This document shows positions 16,651-25,571 of a stretch of DNA of 64,000 bases, in pieces. The notes below the pieces were generated by a model that worked only from the letters and a program-made list of their open reading frames with translations, did not search any database and was not told the DNA's origin. Within the stretch, counting starts at the first letter, position 1. Every line of letters begins with the position of its first letter. Source of the stretch: Achromobacter sp. Marseille-Q4962. GTDB taxonomy: Bacteria > Pseudomonadota > Gammaproteobacteria > Burkholderiales > Burkholderiaceae_B. The position numbers and the translations under genes were made by a program. The stretch is taken from assembly GCF_943737005.1 (NCBI RefSeq), contig NZ_CALSFU010000004.1:124001-188000 (forward strand), in the 5' to 3' direction.

Positions 16651-17682
16651 TCAGCGCTCGATTTCCCGCGTCCAGCGCCGGTTCCAGTCATCGCGGTTCT
16701 GGTTCACCGTGTCCCAGTCGATCACGATGAGATCCGACGCCCGCTGGCCGATGGGCAGCGGCACGCGCTCGTCGTCCTTGACGTTGGCCTTCTTGTTGAC
16801 CGGGCCGTAGCCATAGGCCGTGGCCAGCTTTTCCTGGACCTCGGGCGTGACCAGATAATTCACGAAGGCCTGCGCCAGCGGATTGGTCTTCTGCTTGGCG
16901 ACAGGGCATACCGACGAAAGCAGCGCATAGGCGCCTTCCTTCGGATACACGAAGCCCACGGGAAAGCCCGTATCGGCAAACGCCTTGGCGCGGCCGCTGC
17001 CCCAGACGGAAACGACGGCCTGCCCGCTGGAAAAGAGTTCGGTCATCTTGCCGGGCGAGGGCTCGTACACCAGCACGTTGGGGCCCACTTCGTCCTTGAA
17101 GGTCTTGAAGCCGGGATCGATGTTCTTCTCGCCGCCGCCGCCTTCGCGCGCGTATTCCACCAGCGCGTGCAGGCCATAGGTATTGTTCAGCGGCGGAATC
17201 ACCAGGAGTTTCTTGTACTTGGGGTCTTTCAGGTCTTTCCAGGACGTGGGCGGCGCCCATTTCTTTTCGTCGAAGACCTTTTTGTTGTACATGATGCCGG
17301 TCGCCACCAGGCCGATGGCCACGGCCTTGTCGGCCTTGTAGCGCGCGGTGGGATAGATGTCGTCGGCCGGCAGGCCCTTGATGGGCTCGCAGAATCCCAG
17401 GGCGATGGCCTGGTACATGGGGCCGTCGTCGATGATGGCGACGTCGATCTGCTGATTGCTCTTCTGCGCCTGCAGGCGCGCCACGGTGTTGGTGGAATTG
17501 CCCGCCACGTAGTCCAGCTCGACTCCATGCTGCTTGCCGAAGGGCGGGAAGATGTCCTTGCGCATGATGTCTTCGAAAGAGCCGCCGTAGCCTGCGACCA
17601 CCAGTTTCTGCTGCGCCTGCGCGCCGCCGCCGAATCCGGCGGCCAGCGCGGCGGCCGCGAGCACTGCGAGTACCTTGCCCAT
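16651..17682 (-). CDS. ABC transporter periplasmic binding protein, PotD-like
   Basis: 343 residues from the ATG at 17682 (347 from the alternative ATG at 17694). The signal peptide is VLAVLAAAALAAGFGGG with cleavage after AQA. The mature domain (LVVAGYGGSFEDIMRK, IDVAIIDDGPMYQAIALGF, WAPPTSWKDLKDPKYK, FSSGQAVVSVWGSGRA) belongs to SBP_bac_8, which binds polyamines, amino-acid derivatives or opines. The inner ATG has GGGGG just upstream and is preferred. It is the first gene of the amine-oxidation operon and is paralogous to the orphan binding protein at 25572-26642. Confidence 0.87.
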   Translation of the reverse strand: MGKVLAVLAAAALAAGFGGGAQAQQKLVVAGYGGSFEDIMRKDIFPPFGKQHGVELDYVAGNSTNTVARLQAQKSNQQIDVAIIDDGPMYQAIALGFCEPIKGLPADDIYPTARYKADKAVAIGLVATGIMYNKKVFDEKKWAPPTSWKDLKDPKYKKLLVIPPLNNTYGLHALVEYAREGGGGEKNIDPGFKTFKDEVGPNVLVYEPSPGKMTELFSSGQAVVSVWGSGRAKAFADTGFPVGFVYPKEGAYALLSSVCPVAKQKTNPLAQAFVNYLVTPEVQEKLATAYGYGPVNKKANVKDDERVPLPIGQRASDLIVIDWDTVNQNRDDWNRRWTREIER

Positions 17683-17804
17683 GAAAACCCCCATTTATTT
17701 CAGGAAGAGAACTGCAAGAACTGCCCGTTGCTGCGTGGGTCGGGTAGCGCGGCCGGGCGTGGGTGAAAAAAACGCCGGATCCGCATCCCCCGCAACCTCA
17801 TGTC

Positions 17805-17890
17805 GGTCGTACAATTGTCCGTACATGAATGTCCGTACAAATGATGATCGCGGGGAGACGGCCTTGTCAATCGGTTAAGGTCCGTACAAA
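17805..17890. promoter_or_regulatory. Repeated GTCCGTACA operator between the importer operon and its GntR regulator
   Basis: GTCCGTACA occurs at 17817-17825, 17831-17839 and 17880-17888, with a variant GGTCGTACA at 17805-17813. The first two copies are 14 bases apart, start to start. All lie in the 236-base divergent intergenic region, close to the GntR gene start. This arrangement fits autoregulation by the UTRA-type regulator next door, and control of the divergent operon. Confidence 0.6.
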
Positions 17891-17918
17891 CCCCAAGATT
17901 CCCATAAAGGAGCCACCC

Positions 17919-18716
17919 ATGACCCGGACTTTCGAACGGGCCGACCCCCAGGCCGGCGCGCGGGAGGCGCGCGGCGCGGCGCGCTCGCACGGCGCGGACG
18001 CCGCCGGTCCGCGCTACAAGAGCATCTACCAGGCGCTCGCCCGCGACATCGGCTCGGGCCGCTACCCGGTGATGACGCTGCTGCCCACCGAGCACGAGCT
18101 CTGCGAGCAGTTCGACGCCAGCCGCCACACCATCCGCGAGGCCATCCGCATGCTGACCGTGGCCGGCATGGTTTCGCGCCGCCCGGGCGTGGGCACGCGC
18201 GTCGAGACCGCCAAGGCCAGCACCCGGTTCACGCAGCGCATCTCGCAGTTTCCCGACCTGCTGCAATACGCGCGCAACGCGGCGCTGCTGGTGCGCGAAG
18301 TGCGCAACATCAAGCTGTCGCGCCGCCTGGCCGAGACGCTGGGCGGCGAGCCCGGCCAGACCTGGCTGCACATCAACTCCATCAAGACGCTGGACGACCG
18401 CGACACCCCGGTGGCCTGCACCCTGATCTACGCCGACCCCGCGCATTCCGACTTGCGCGCCCACATCCAGCCCCGGCTGTCGCTGCTGCGGCTCATCGAG
18501 GAAAACTTCGGCGACCGCATCAGCGAGGTCAACCAGGAGTTCTCCGCCACGCCCATCGCCGCGCCGCTGGCGCGGCAACTGCACGTGGCGCCCAGGACGC
18601 CCGGTTTCGTCATCACGCGCCGCTACTACGGCGCCGGCGGCGTGCTGCTGCTGGCCACCATCACCACGTTTCCTCATGACAAGATGAAGTACTCCATGTC
18701 GCTCAACGTGAGCTGA
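17919..18716 (+). CDS. GntR-family regulator with UTRA ligand domain
   Basis: 265 residues. The winged helix-turn-helix (YKSIYQALARDIGSGRYPV, LPTEHELCEQFDASRHTIREAI, GVGTRVE) covers about residues 28-105. The rest (LLVREVRNIKLSRRLAETLG through VITRRYYGAGG) is a UTRA domain, the HutC-type effector-binding fold. It is divergent from the amine-uptake/oxidation operon and is the likely local regulator, responding to the imported compound. AAAGGAG sits just before the ATG at 17919; an upstream ATG at 17829 would place the operator repeats inside the coding sequence. Confidence 0.88.
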   Translation: MTRTFERADPQAGAREARGAARSHGADAAGPRYKSIYQALARDIGSGRYPVMTLLPTEHELCEQFDASRHTIREAIRMLTVAGMVSRRPGVGTRVETAKASTRFTQRISQFPDLLQYARNAALLVREVRNIKLSRRLAETLGGEPGQTWLHINSIKTLDDRDTPVACTLIYADPAHSDLRAHIQPRLSLLRLIEENFGDRISEVNQEFSATPIAAPLARQLHVAPRTPGFVITRRYYGAGGVLLLATITTFPHDKMKYSMSLNVS

Positions 18717-18720
18717 ACGC

Positions 18721-20427
18721 TCAGGCTCCGTAGCCATACAGCTCCCGCGCGGCGGCGGCGCTGATCTTGCCGTCGGCCAGATCCCGCTCCACCAGGGCGC
18801 GGGGCCGCTCCGGGGCCGGGCCGTATCCGCCTCCGCCGGGCGTCTCGATGCGCACGCTCTCGCCGGGCGCCAGCGCGATGTTCGCTGTCTTGGAAAACAG
18901 CACCTCCTCTTGCGGACCCCCATGGTTGCGGATCAGCCGCGCCCGCCGGCCGTCGCCGCCGCCGGCCACGCCGGAGGCCACGCCCACGGTGTGGCTGTCG
19001 GAACGGGCCGAGAACACGATGCCGGGGCCGGCCGCCCGGATCTGCTTGGCGATGGCGAGGCCGCCCCGCGTGCGCCCGGCGCCGCCCGAATCGGGAATCA
19101 GCGCATACTCGTCCATGATGAGCGGATACTCGTTTTCCAGCGCCTCCACCGGCAGGTTGGACGTGTTGGTCATGTGCACGTGCACCGCGTCCATGCCATC
19201 GGCGTCGTGGCGCGCGCCCGCCCCGCCGCCCAGCGTCTCCAGGTAGACGAACTGCCCCGGCCGCTCGCGCCAGCGGCCCGAGAACACGATGGCCGGGCAG
19301 CAGTCGTTGCTGGACGCCATGATCTTCTCCGGCGGCAGCAGGCCGCGGAACGCGCCGAAGATCGCGCCCGCCACCTTCTGCGCCGTGATCGAGCGCGCGC
19401 CCACCGCCGCGGGATGCTCGGGGTTGGTAATGGTGCCCACCGGCGCCGAAATGCGGATGGGGTCGAACAGGCCGGCATTGGGCGCCAGATCGGGGTCCAG
19501 CAACGCCTTGACGGCGTAATACACACTGGCGCGCAGCGCGTTGTAGGGCAGGTTCATGGCGCCGCGCGCCTGCCTGCCCGACCCCTCGAAATCGAAATGC
19601 AGCCCGTCGCCGGAAACGGTGAGCGTTACCTGGATCGGCACCGGGTCCCCGCCCATGCCATCGTCGTCCAGGTCGCTGCGGAAGGTGTAGCGGCCCTGTT
19701 TCAGCTCGCCGATGCGGTTGAGCAGGCGGCGCCGCGTGTACGCGATCACATCCTCCACCGAGCGCAGCACCGCCTCCAGGCCCATCTGGCGGATCAGGCC
19801 CTGCACCGCGGCCGCGCCGCGCCGGTTGGTGGCCATCTGCACGCGCAGATCCAGGATGCGCTCCTCTGGATCGCGCGTGTTGGCGCAGATCAGGCGCAGC
19901 ATGTCTTCGTCCACTTCGCCCGCGCGCGCGATGCGGCACGCCGGAATGCGGATGCCTTCCTCGAAAATGGACTTCAGGCCGCCGGCGATGGAGCCCGGCA
20001 CCGCGCCTCCCACGTCGGAGTGGTGAGCGATGTTCGCCGCGAAAAAACGCAGCCCGCCTTCCCAGAACACCGGCGTGACGATGTTGATGTCGGGCAGGTG
20101 GCTGCCGTCGGCCAGATAGGGATCGTTGCAGATGAAAACGTCCCCGTCGCGGATTTCGGCGGCCGGAAAGGCGCGCAGAATGGCGCCCATGGCGCCGTCC
20201 AGCGACCCCAGGTGCAGCGGGATCTGCGTACCTTGCGCCACCAGGCGACCCGCCGCGTCGAACAGCGCCACCGAGCAGTCCTTGCGCTCCTTGATGTTGG
20301 TGGAAAACGATGCGCGCACCAGCGTGTTGTTCATGTCCTCGGTAATGGACAGCAGGCGGTTGCAGAACACTTCCATGCCGATCGGGTCGGCCAGCGCCGC
20401 GCCGGCGGCGGGTTTGGACTCACGCAT
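18721..20427 (-). CDS. N-methylhydantoinase B / oxoprolinase subunit B
   Basis: 568 residues. MEVFCNRLLSITEDMNNTLVRASFSTNIKERKDCS is the conserved start of HyuB family proteins (quoted positions 18-52 in two parts: MEVFCNRLLSITEDM, then NIKERKDCSVALFD), followed by GDVFICNDPYLADGSHLPD and HHSDVGG, with the metal-binding histidines and acids. HyuA and HyuB together perform ATP-dependent hydrolysis of hydantoins, 5-oxoproline or similar cyclic amides in the cytoplasm. The gene starts inside the end of hyuA (8-base overlap), so the two subunits are made together. GGAGGCTCCG supplies the ribosome site. Confidence 0.87.
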   Translation of the reverse strand: MRESKPAAGAALADPIGMEVFCNRLLSITEDMNNTLVRASFSTNIKERKDCSVALFDAAGRLVAQGTQIPLHLGSLDGAMGAILRAFPAAEIRDGDVFICNDPYLADGSHLPDINIVTPVFWEGGLRFFAANIAHHSDVGGAVPGSIAGGLKSIFEEGIRIPACRIARAGEVDEDMLRLICANTRDPEERILDLRVQMATNRRGAAAVQGLIRQMGLEAVLRSVEDVIAYTRRRLLNRIGELKQGRYTFRSDLDDDGMGGDPVPIQVTLTVSGDGLHFDFEGSGRQARGAMNLPYNALRASVYYAVKALLDPDLAPNAGLFDPIRISAPVGTITNPEHPAAVGARSITAQKVAGAIFGAFRGLLPPEKIMASSNDCCPAIVFSGRWRERPGQFVYLETLGGGAGARHDADGMDAVHVHMTNTSNLPVEALENEYPLIMDEYALIPDSGGAGRTRGGLAIAKQIRAAGPGIVFSARSDSHTVGVASGVAGGGDGRRARLIRNHGGPQEEVLFSKTANIALAPGESVRIETPGGGGYGPAPERPRALVERDLADGKISAAAARELYGYGA

Positions 20428-22477
20428 CGGAGCCTCCTTGCAATTCGATGATCAGGTTGCCGTAGTCGTCCACGGACGCGGCGTGGCCCGCGCCCACCAC
20501 GGTGGTGGAGCTCATTTCTTCCAGCAGCGCCGGCCCGGCCAGCCGCGCGCCCGTGGGCACGCGGTCGCGGTCGTAGACGGGCGTGTCCAGCCAGCCGTGG
20601 GCGGCGCCGAAATAGACGCGCCGTTCGCCGATGCGCGCCGCTTCCAGCGTGCCGCCGATGCGGCGCGGCGCCAGCGGCGCCTTCACCACCTGGCCCACCG
20701 CCTGCATGCGGCAATTGATGATCTGCACCTTGCGGTCGTCCACCACATAGCCGTACTCGCGTTCGTGCGCCTCGGCGAAGCGGCGCGCGAACTCGGCCCA
20801 GCCGCCCGGCCCGGTGTCGTCCAGCGCGACCTGCACTTCGAAGTTCTGCCCCTCGTAGCGCGCGTCCACGGCGCTGTGGCATTCCCGCAGCGCCGGATCG
20901 ACCCGCTCGTCCTCCAGCCACTGCTGCGCCTGCGCGCGCAACGCCTCGAAAATGGCCGACACCGCCGGCCAGGTCTGGGCGCTGGCCAGCGAGATCTCGC
21001 TGCGCACGAAATCGAACGAGATGTCGGACAGCAGAATGCCGCGGGCGCACATCGTGCCCGGCTCCTGCGGCACGATCACGGTGGGAATGCCGCATTCCTC
21101 GGCGACCTCCACCGCGTGCAGCGGCCCGGCGCCGCCGTAGGCGTACAGCGCGAACTGCGACAGGTCGTAGCCGCGCTCGGTGGACACCGCGCGTATCGCC
21201 CGGCTCATGTTGGCCGCGGCGATGCGCAGAATGCCTTCGGCCGCCGACTCCAGGTCCAGCCCCAGCGGCCGGGCCACGCGCTCCTCGATGACGCGCCGCG
21301 CGGCATCGGCGTGCACCGGCATGCGGCCCTTGAGCAGCGCCACCGGATTGAGCCGCTGCAAAGCGATCTCGGCATCGGTGATGGTGGGTTCTTCCCCTCC
21401 CCGCCCGTAGCCCACCGGCCCGGGCACCGCGCCCGCGCTGTGCGGCCCCACCTTCAGCGCGCCCGCGTCGTCGCGCCAGGCGATGCTGCCGCCGCCCGCG
21501 CCGATCACGTGGATGTCCACCATGGGCGTCTTCACCGGATAACCCGCCACCTGGCGGTGCGAGGTGAAAAGCGGGCGGCCCTCGCACACCAGCGAAACGT
21601 CGGTGCTGGTGCCGCCCACGTCGAAGGTCACGAGGTTGGGACGGCCGATGGCGCGGCCCACCGCCGCCGCCCCCACCACGCCGGCGGCCGGCCCGGACAG
21701 GCACGTGCGCACCGGGTACTGGCGCACCGTGGCAATGGACATCAGCCCGCCGTTGGAATGGATGGTGTGCGGTTCGTGCGCGATGTCCAGTTCGCGCACG
21801 CGCTGCAAAAAGCGTTCCAGATAGCGCGCCATCTTCGGCCCCACGGCGGCATTGAGCACCGTGGTGGACAGGCGCTCGTACTCGCGGAATTCGGGCAGCA
21901 CGTCCGAGGAAAGGCTGATGTAGGCGTCCGGCATTTCCTCGGCCACGATGCGGGCGGCGCGGCGTTCGTGCTCCGGGTTGCGGTAGGCATGCAGAAAGCA
22001 GATGGTCACCGCCTCGATGCCGGCGGCCGCGAAACGGCGCGCCGCCTCGCGCACCTGCGCCTCGTCCAACGCGGTCTGCACCTCGCCCTGGGCATCGACG
22101 CGCTCGTCCACCTCCAGGCGGAACTCGCGCGGCACCGCCACCGGCGGCTTGCCGACGCTGTAGTCGTACAGGTGCGGCCGGGTCTGGCGGCCGATCTCCA
22201 GCACATCGCGAAAGCCCCGCGTGGTAATGAGGCCGACGCGCGCGCCCTTGCGCTCGATGATGAGATTGGTGGCTACCGTAGTGCCGTGGCCCACGTGCGA
22301 CACGGCCGACGGCGGCACGCCGTGCTCGGCCAACATCTGGCCGATGCCCGCGGCGATGGCCTCCGAAGGGTCGTGCGGGGTGGACGGCACTTTGTGAAAG
22401 CGCACCGCGCCGGCCTCCTCGTCGATCATCGTGAAGTCGGTAAACGTGCCTCCGACGTCTATCCCTATGCGATACAT
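20420..22477 (-). CDS. N-methylhydantoinase A / oxoprolinase subunit A
   Basis: 685 residues. IGIDVGGTFTDFTMIDE (residues 4-20) is the phosphate-binding motif of the actin-like ATPase fold of HyuA. GHGTTVATNLIIERKG, GLITTRGFRDVLEIGRQ and VTFDVGGTSTDVSLV complete the signature, and the C-terminal AEAHEREYGYVV segment is also family-typical. This subunit binds ATP and activates the cyclic amide for ring opening. It sits between its partner hyuB and a Bug-type binding protein, which may import the substrate. The precise ring compound (hydantoin, oxoproline, caprolactam-like) cannot be decided from sequence. Confidence 0.87.
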   Translation of the reverse strand: MYRIGIDVGGTFTDFTMIDEEAGAVRFHKVPSTPHDPSEAIAAGIGQMLAEHGVPPSAVSHVGHGTTVATNLIIERKGARVGLITTRGFRDVLEIGRQTRPHLYDYSVGKPPVAVPREFRLEVDERVDAQGEVQTALDEAQVREAARRFAAAGIEAVTICFLHAYRNPEHERRAARIVAEEMPDAYISLSSDVLPEFREYERLSTTVLNAAVGPKMARYLERFLQRVRELDIAHEPHTIHSNGGLMSIATVRQYPVRTCLSGPAAGVVGAAAVGRAIGRPNLVTFDVGGTSTDVSLVCEGRPLFTSHRQVAGYPVKTPMVDIHVIGAGGGSIAWRDDAGALKVGPHSAGAVPGPVGYGRGGEEPTITDAEIALQRLNPVALLKGRMPVHADAARRVIEERVARPLGLDLESAAEGILRIAAANMSRAIRAVSTERGYDLSQFALYAYGGAGPLHAVEVAEECGIPTVIVPQEPGTMCARGILLSDISFDFVRSEISLASAQTWPAVSAIFEALRAQAQQWLEDERVDPALRECHSAVDARYEGQNFEVQVALDDTGPGGWAEFARRFAEAHEREYGYVVDDRKVQIINCRMQAVGQVVKAPLAPRRIGGTLEAARIGERRVYFGAAHGWLDTPVYDRDRVPTGARLAGPALLEEMSSTTVVGAGHAASVDDYGNLIIELQGGSDA

Positions 22478-22559
22478 GTGCTGTTTCCTCAGGAAAAGTG
22501 CCCCCGTCCCGCCGCGCGAGGCGGGTCTGCGCCCTGGGCCGGCGCGCGCGGGCGGGAGT

Positions 22560-23537
22560 TCAGTCCAGGTGGATGTTGGCTTTCTTGGCCACCTGGCACC
22601 ATTTGGCGATTTCGTCCTTGACCATGGCCGAGAACGCCGGCCCCGCCACGTCGGACACCTGCGCCCCCTGCTGCTCCAGGTAAGTCTTCATGGGCGCGGC
22701 GTGCAGGGTCTGGACCAGGCCCTCGGTGAGCCTGGCGCGCAGCGCTTCGGGCATGTTGGCCGGCGCGAACATGCCGAACCACACCATGGCCTCGTAGCCC
22801 GGATAACCGGATTCGGCCACGGTGGGCACGTCGGGCAGCATGGGAGAACGCTGCGGCGAGGTGACGGCCAGCGCCCGGATCTTGCCGTCCTTGATGTAGG
22901 GGTACGAGGTCATCACCACGTCCATCATCATGTTGACCTGCCCGCCCACCAGGTCGATGAGCGCCGGGCCCGAGCCGCGGTACGGCACGTGCACCATGGA
23001 CACGCCCGCCGTGCTCTTGAACAGCTCCGCGGCCAGGTGGTTGGACGTGCCCTGCCCGTTGGACGCGAACGAGTACTTCTCCGGCTCTTTCTTCAGCAGC
23101 GCCACGAATTCCTTCAGGTTCGCCGCCGGCACCGACCGGTTCACCGACATCACGTTGGGAATGGTGGCGATGACGGTCAGCGGGGTGAAGTCCTTCACCG
23201 GGTCGTAGGGCAGCCTGGAATAGATGCACGGCGCGCTGCCGTGGGTGCTGACCGACCCCATCAGCATGGTGTAGCCGTCGGCGGGCTGGCGCGCCACGTA
23301 CTCGGTGCCCACGGTGCCGCCGGCGCCGGGCCGGTTTTCCACGATGACGTTGGCATGCAGGCGTTCGCCCAGCCCCTCGGCGAGCTTGCGCGCGACCAGG
23401 TCGGTGGAGCCGCCCGCCGCGAACGGCACGACGATGCGGATTACCTTGTCCGGCCACTCGGCATGGGCCAGCGGCGCGACCGCCAGCAGGACGGCGCACG
23501 ACAATGCGCCACAGGTCTTGCGTATCACAGCTTTCAT
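22560..23537 (-). CDS. Bug-family tripartite tricarboxylate transporter substrate-binding protein
   Basis: 325 residues with a signal peptide (CGALSCAVLLAVAPLAHA). WPDKVIRIVVPFAAGGSTDLVAR is the first strand and ligand loop of Bug proteins, followed by VENRPGAGGTVGTEYVA and VPYRGSGPALIDLVGGQV, which bind a carboxylate in the periplasm. No TctAB membrane components lie nearby, as is usual for the large Bug expansions of Bordetella and relatives. It heads the hyuAB operon and is divergent from a LysR gene, so it probably brings in the substrate or a precursor for the hydantoinase. An in-frame ATG at 23603 was rejected for lack of a signal peptide there. Confidence 0.88.
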   Translation of the reverse strand: MKAVIRKTCGALSCAVLLAVAPLAHAEWPDKVIRIVVPFAAGGSTDLVARKLAEGLGERLHANVIVENRPGAGGTVGTEYVARQPADGYTMLMGSVSTHGSAPCIYSRLPYDPVKDFTPLTVIATIPNVMSVNRSVPAANLKEFVALLKKEPEKYSFASNGQGTSNHLAAELFKSTAGVSMVHVPYRGSGPALIDLVGGQVNMMMDVVMTSYPYIKDGKIRALAVTSPQRSPMLPDVPTVAESGYPGYEAMVWFGMFAPANMPEALRARLTEGLVQTLHAAPMKTYLEQQGAQVSDVAGPAFSAMVKDEIAKWCQVAKKANIHLD

Positions 23538-23685
23538 GGCTGCTTTTCCCCTTGTTGATAGAACTTCGTCATGGCGGGCCCTCGGGGGCCCGTCCCGGTT
23601 CACTGCAACAACGGGGTCATGCTAGGGCGGCGGATGCGCCGCCAGCAGTCCTGCTCGTTTATAGTGGTATAGACGTCATTTATGG

Positions 23686-24591
23686 ATGCCGGCCGTGAAG
23701 AACCCGGACCTGAACCTGCTGCAGCACTTCGACGCCCTGATGACATGCCGCAACGTCTCGCGCGCGGCCGAGCACCTGGGCATTACGCAGCCCGCCATGA
23801 GCGCGGCCATGCATCGCCTGCGCCAACTGTTCGGCGACCCGCTGCTGGTGCGCGAGGGCGGCGCCTGGCAGCCCACGCCGCGCGCGCACGAGCTGCACCA
23901 GCACTTCCGGCCGCTGCTCGAGGGCTGGCGCCGCGCCACGCGCGCCCGCGACGCCTTCGACCCGGCCCACTCGGCGCACACGCTTTCGCTGTACGCCACC
24001 GACTACGTGCAATACACGCTGCTGCCGCGCCTCATCCCCCGGCTGGCGGTCGACGCGCCGCACTTCCAGCTGCGCATCGTGCCGGCGCGGCCCCAGCACG
24101 GCCTGAGCATGCTGGACACCAACCACGTGGACCTCATCGCGGGGTACTTTCCCGACCCCACGCCCGATTTGCGCACCCGGTTCCTGTACCAGGAGCCGGC
24201 CGTGTGCATCGTGCGCGAAGGACACCCCTGCCTGCGCAAGCGCTGGGACCTGGACGCCTACCTGCGTTACGGCCACCTGGACCTGGCCGCCCACACGCGG
24301 TACTTCAGCACCGCCATCGACCGCATTCTCATGGGGCAGAACCGCAGCCGCAGGATCGCGGCCACGCTGTCGAGCTACCTAGTCTGCCCTTTCATCGTGC
24401 AGGATTCGGACCTCATCGCCACCATGCCCGAAAGCATCGCCCGCGCCATGAAGGGCAGCGCGCGCATCGTGTCGCTCAAGGTGCCGATGACCCTGCCGCC
24501 CATCGCCGTCTCGCTGTACTGGCACGAACGCTACCAGGACGACCCGGCGCACGCCTGGCTGCGGCAGTATCTGGCAAGCGTGATCGGATAA
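23686..24591 (+). CDS. LysR-family transcriptional regulator
   Basis: 301 residues. PDLNLLQHFDALMTCRNVSRAAEHLGITQPAMSAAM contains the LysR helix-turn-helix (NVSRAAEHLG, then ITQPAMSAAMHRLRQLF), and GDPLLVREGG closes the wing. The remainder is a PBP2-type effector domain resembling NodD/SyrM-like members (AAHTRYFSTAIDRILMGQNR). It is divergently transcribed from the Bug-hyuAB operon and is the likely activator of that operon. The 148-base intergenic region carries an AT-rich promoter-like stretch near 23657-23682. The ATG at 23686 is chosen; one at 23682 is in another frame. Confidence 0.87.
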   Translation: MPAVKNPDLNLLQHFDALMTCRNVSRAAEHLGITQPAMSAAMHRLRQLFGDPLLVREGGAWQPTPRAHELHQHFRPLLEGWRRATRARDAFDPAHSAHTLSLYATDYVQYTLLPRLIPRLAVDAPHFQLRIVPARPQHGLSMLDTNHVDLIAGYFPDPTPDLRTRFLYQEPAVCIVREGHPCLRKRWDLDAYLRYGHLDLAAHTRYFSTAIDRILMGQNRSRRIAATLSSYLVCPFIVQDSDLIATMPESIARAMKGSARIVSLKVPMTLPPIAVSLYWHERYQDDPAHAWLRQYLASVIG

Positions 24592-24599
24592 CGCCGCGC

Positions 24600-25535
24600 T
24601 CAGTAGCCGCGGGCCGGGTCGTAGACGTTCGGCAGCGGCTCGCCGCGCGCCTGCGCGGCGATGAGCCAGGCCGTATGGCGCGCGCGCTCGCGGCGGTCGG
24701 GAATGGCCGCGCAGTGCGGCGTCACGATGACGCCCGGATGCGACCATAGCGGCGAGTCCGGCGGCAGGGGCTCGGGCTCGAACACGTCCAGCACGGCCTG
24801 GCTCAGCCGGCCGCTGTCCAGCGCGCGCAGCAGGTCCTGCGGCACCAGGTGCGAGCCGCGTCCGGCATTGACGAGCATGGCGCCGCGCGGCAGCCGGTCG
24901 AAGACGGAAGCGCCCAGGATGCCGCGCGTGGCCTCGGTGGCCGGCAGCAGGCAGACCAGCAGGTCGGTACGCGCCAGGAACGCGTCCAGCCCTTGCGGAC
25001 CGGCATAGCTCTGCATGCCGGGCAGCCGGCTCGCCCCGCGCGACCACCCATGAACCGGAAACCCCACGCGCGCCAGCAGTTGCGCACATGCCGCGCCCAG
25101 GTGCCCCAGGCCCATGACGCCGACGCGCACGTCGGCCGCCACGCGCATCGTGTCCACCGTTTCCCAATGGCGCCGGGCCTGGGCATCGATGGCGCGCTTC
25201 ATGTCGCGCGTCAGCATGAGCGCCGCCATGAGCACGTATTCCGCCATCTCGGTGCGCGTGCGGTCGGTGACCATGCGCGCGATGGGGACGTGGCGCGGCC
25301 GCCGCGGATCGGCCAGGATGTGGTCCACTCCCGCGCCCGCGCTGATGATGAGCTTCAGGTTCGGAAACCGCGCCAGCGCGCCCGGCTCCGGCTCCCAGAC
25401 CAGCGCGTAGTCGATGCCCGCCGGATCGTGGGGTTCGTGCCAGCCCACCACTTCCAGCTCCGGCGCCAGCGCGCGGAAATGCCGGCGCCAGTCCTCGATT
25501 GCGCCGGCGCCGCCGGACTTGATGATGAGCCGCAT
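24600..25535 (-). CDS. ghrA: Glyoxylate/hydroxypyruvate reductase A-like 2-hydroxyacid dehydrogenase
   Basis: 311 residues. VGVMGLGHLGAACAQLLARVG is the NAD(P)-binding GxGxxG motif. The catalytic Arg (NAGRGSHLV), Glu (VLDVFEPEPLP) and His (IVTPHCAA) of D-2-hydroxyacid dehydrogenases are in order. The overall shape (LIISAGAGVDHIL, DRTRTEMAEYVLMAALML) matches GhrA, which reduces glyoxylate and hydroxypyruvate. It is the last gene of an operon with a binding protein and an FMN 2-hydroxyacid oxidase, suggesting a shared role in hydroxyacid turnover. AGGAAG precedes the start at 25535; an earlier ATG at 25565 lacks a ribosome site. Confidence 0.83.
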   Translation of the reverse strand: MRLIIKSGGAGAIEDWRRHFRALAPELEVVGWHEPHDPAGIDYALVWEPEPGALARFPNLKLIISAGAGVDHILADPRRPRHVPIARMVTDRTRTEMAEYVLMAALMLTRDMKRAIDAQARRHWETVDTMRVAADVRVGVMGLGHLGAACAQLLARVGFPVHGWSRGASRLPGMQSYAGPQGLDAFLARTDLLVCLLPATEATRGILGASVFDRLPRGAMLVNAGRGSHLVPQDLLRALDSGRLSQAVLDVFEPEPLPPDSPLWSHPGVIVTPHCAAIPDRRERARHTAWLIAAQARGEPLPNVYDPARGY

Positions 25536-25571
25536 GTCTGTGCTTCCTGTCGACCGACCCGCCACATGCCC

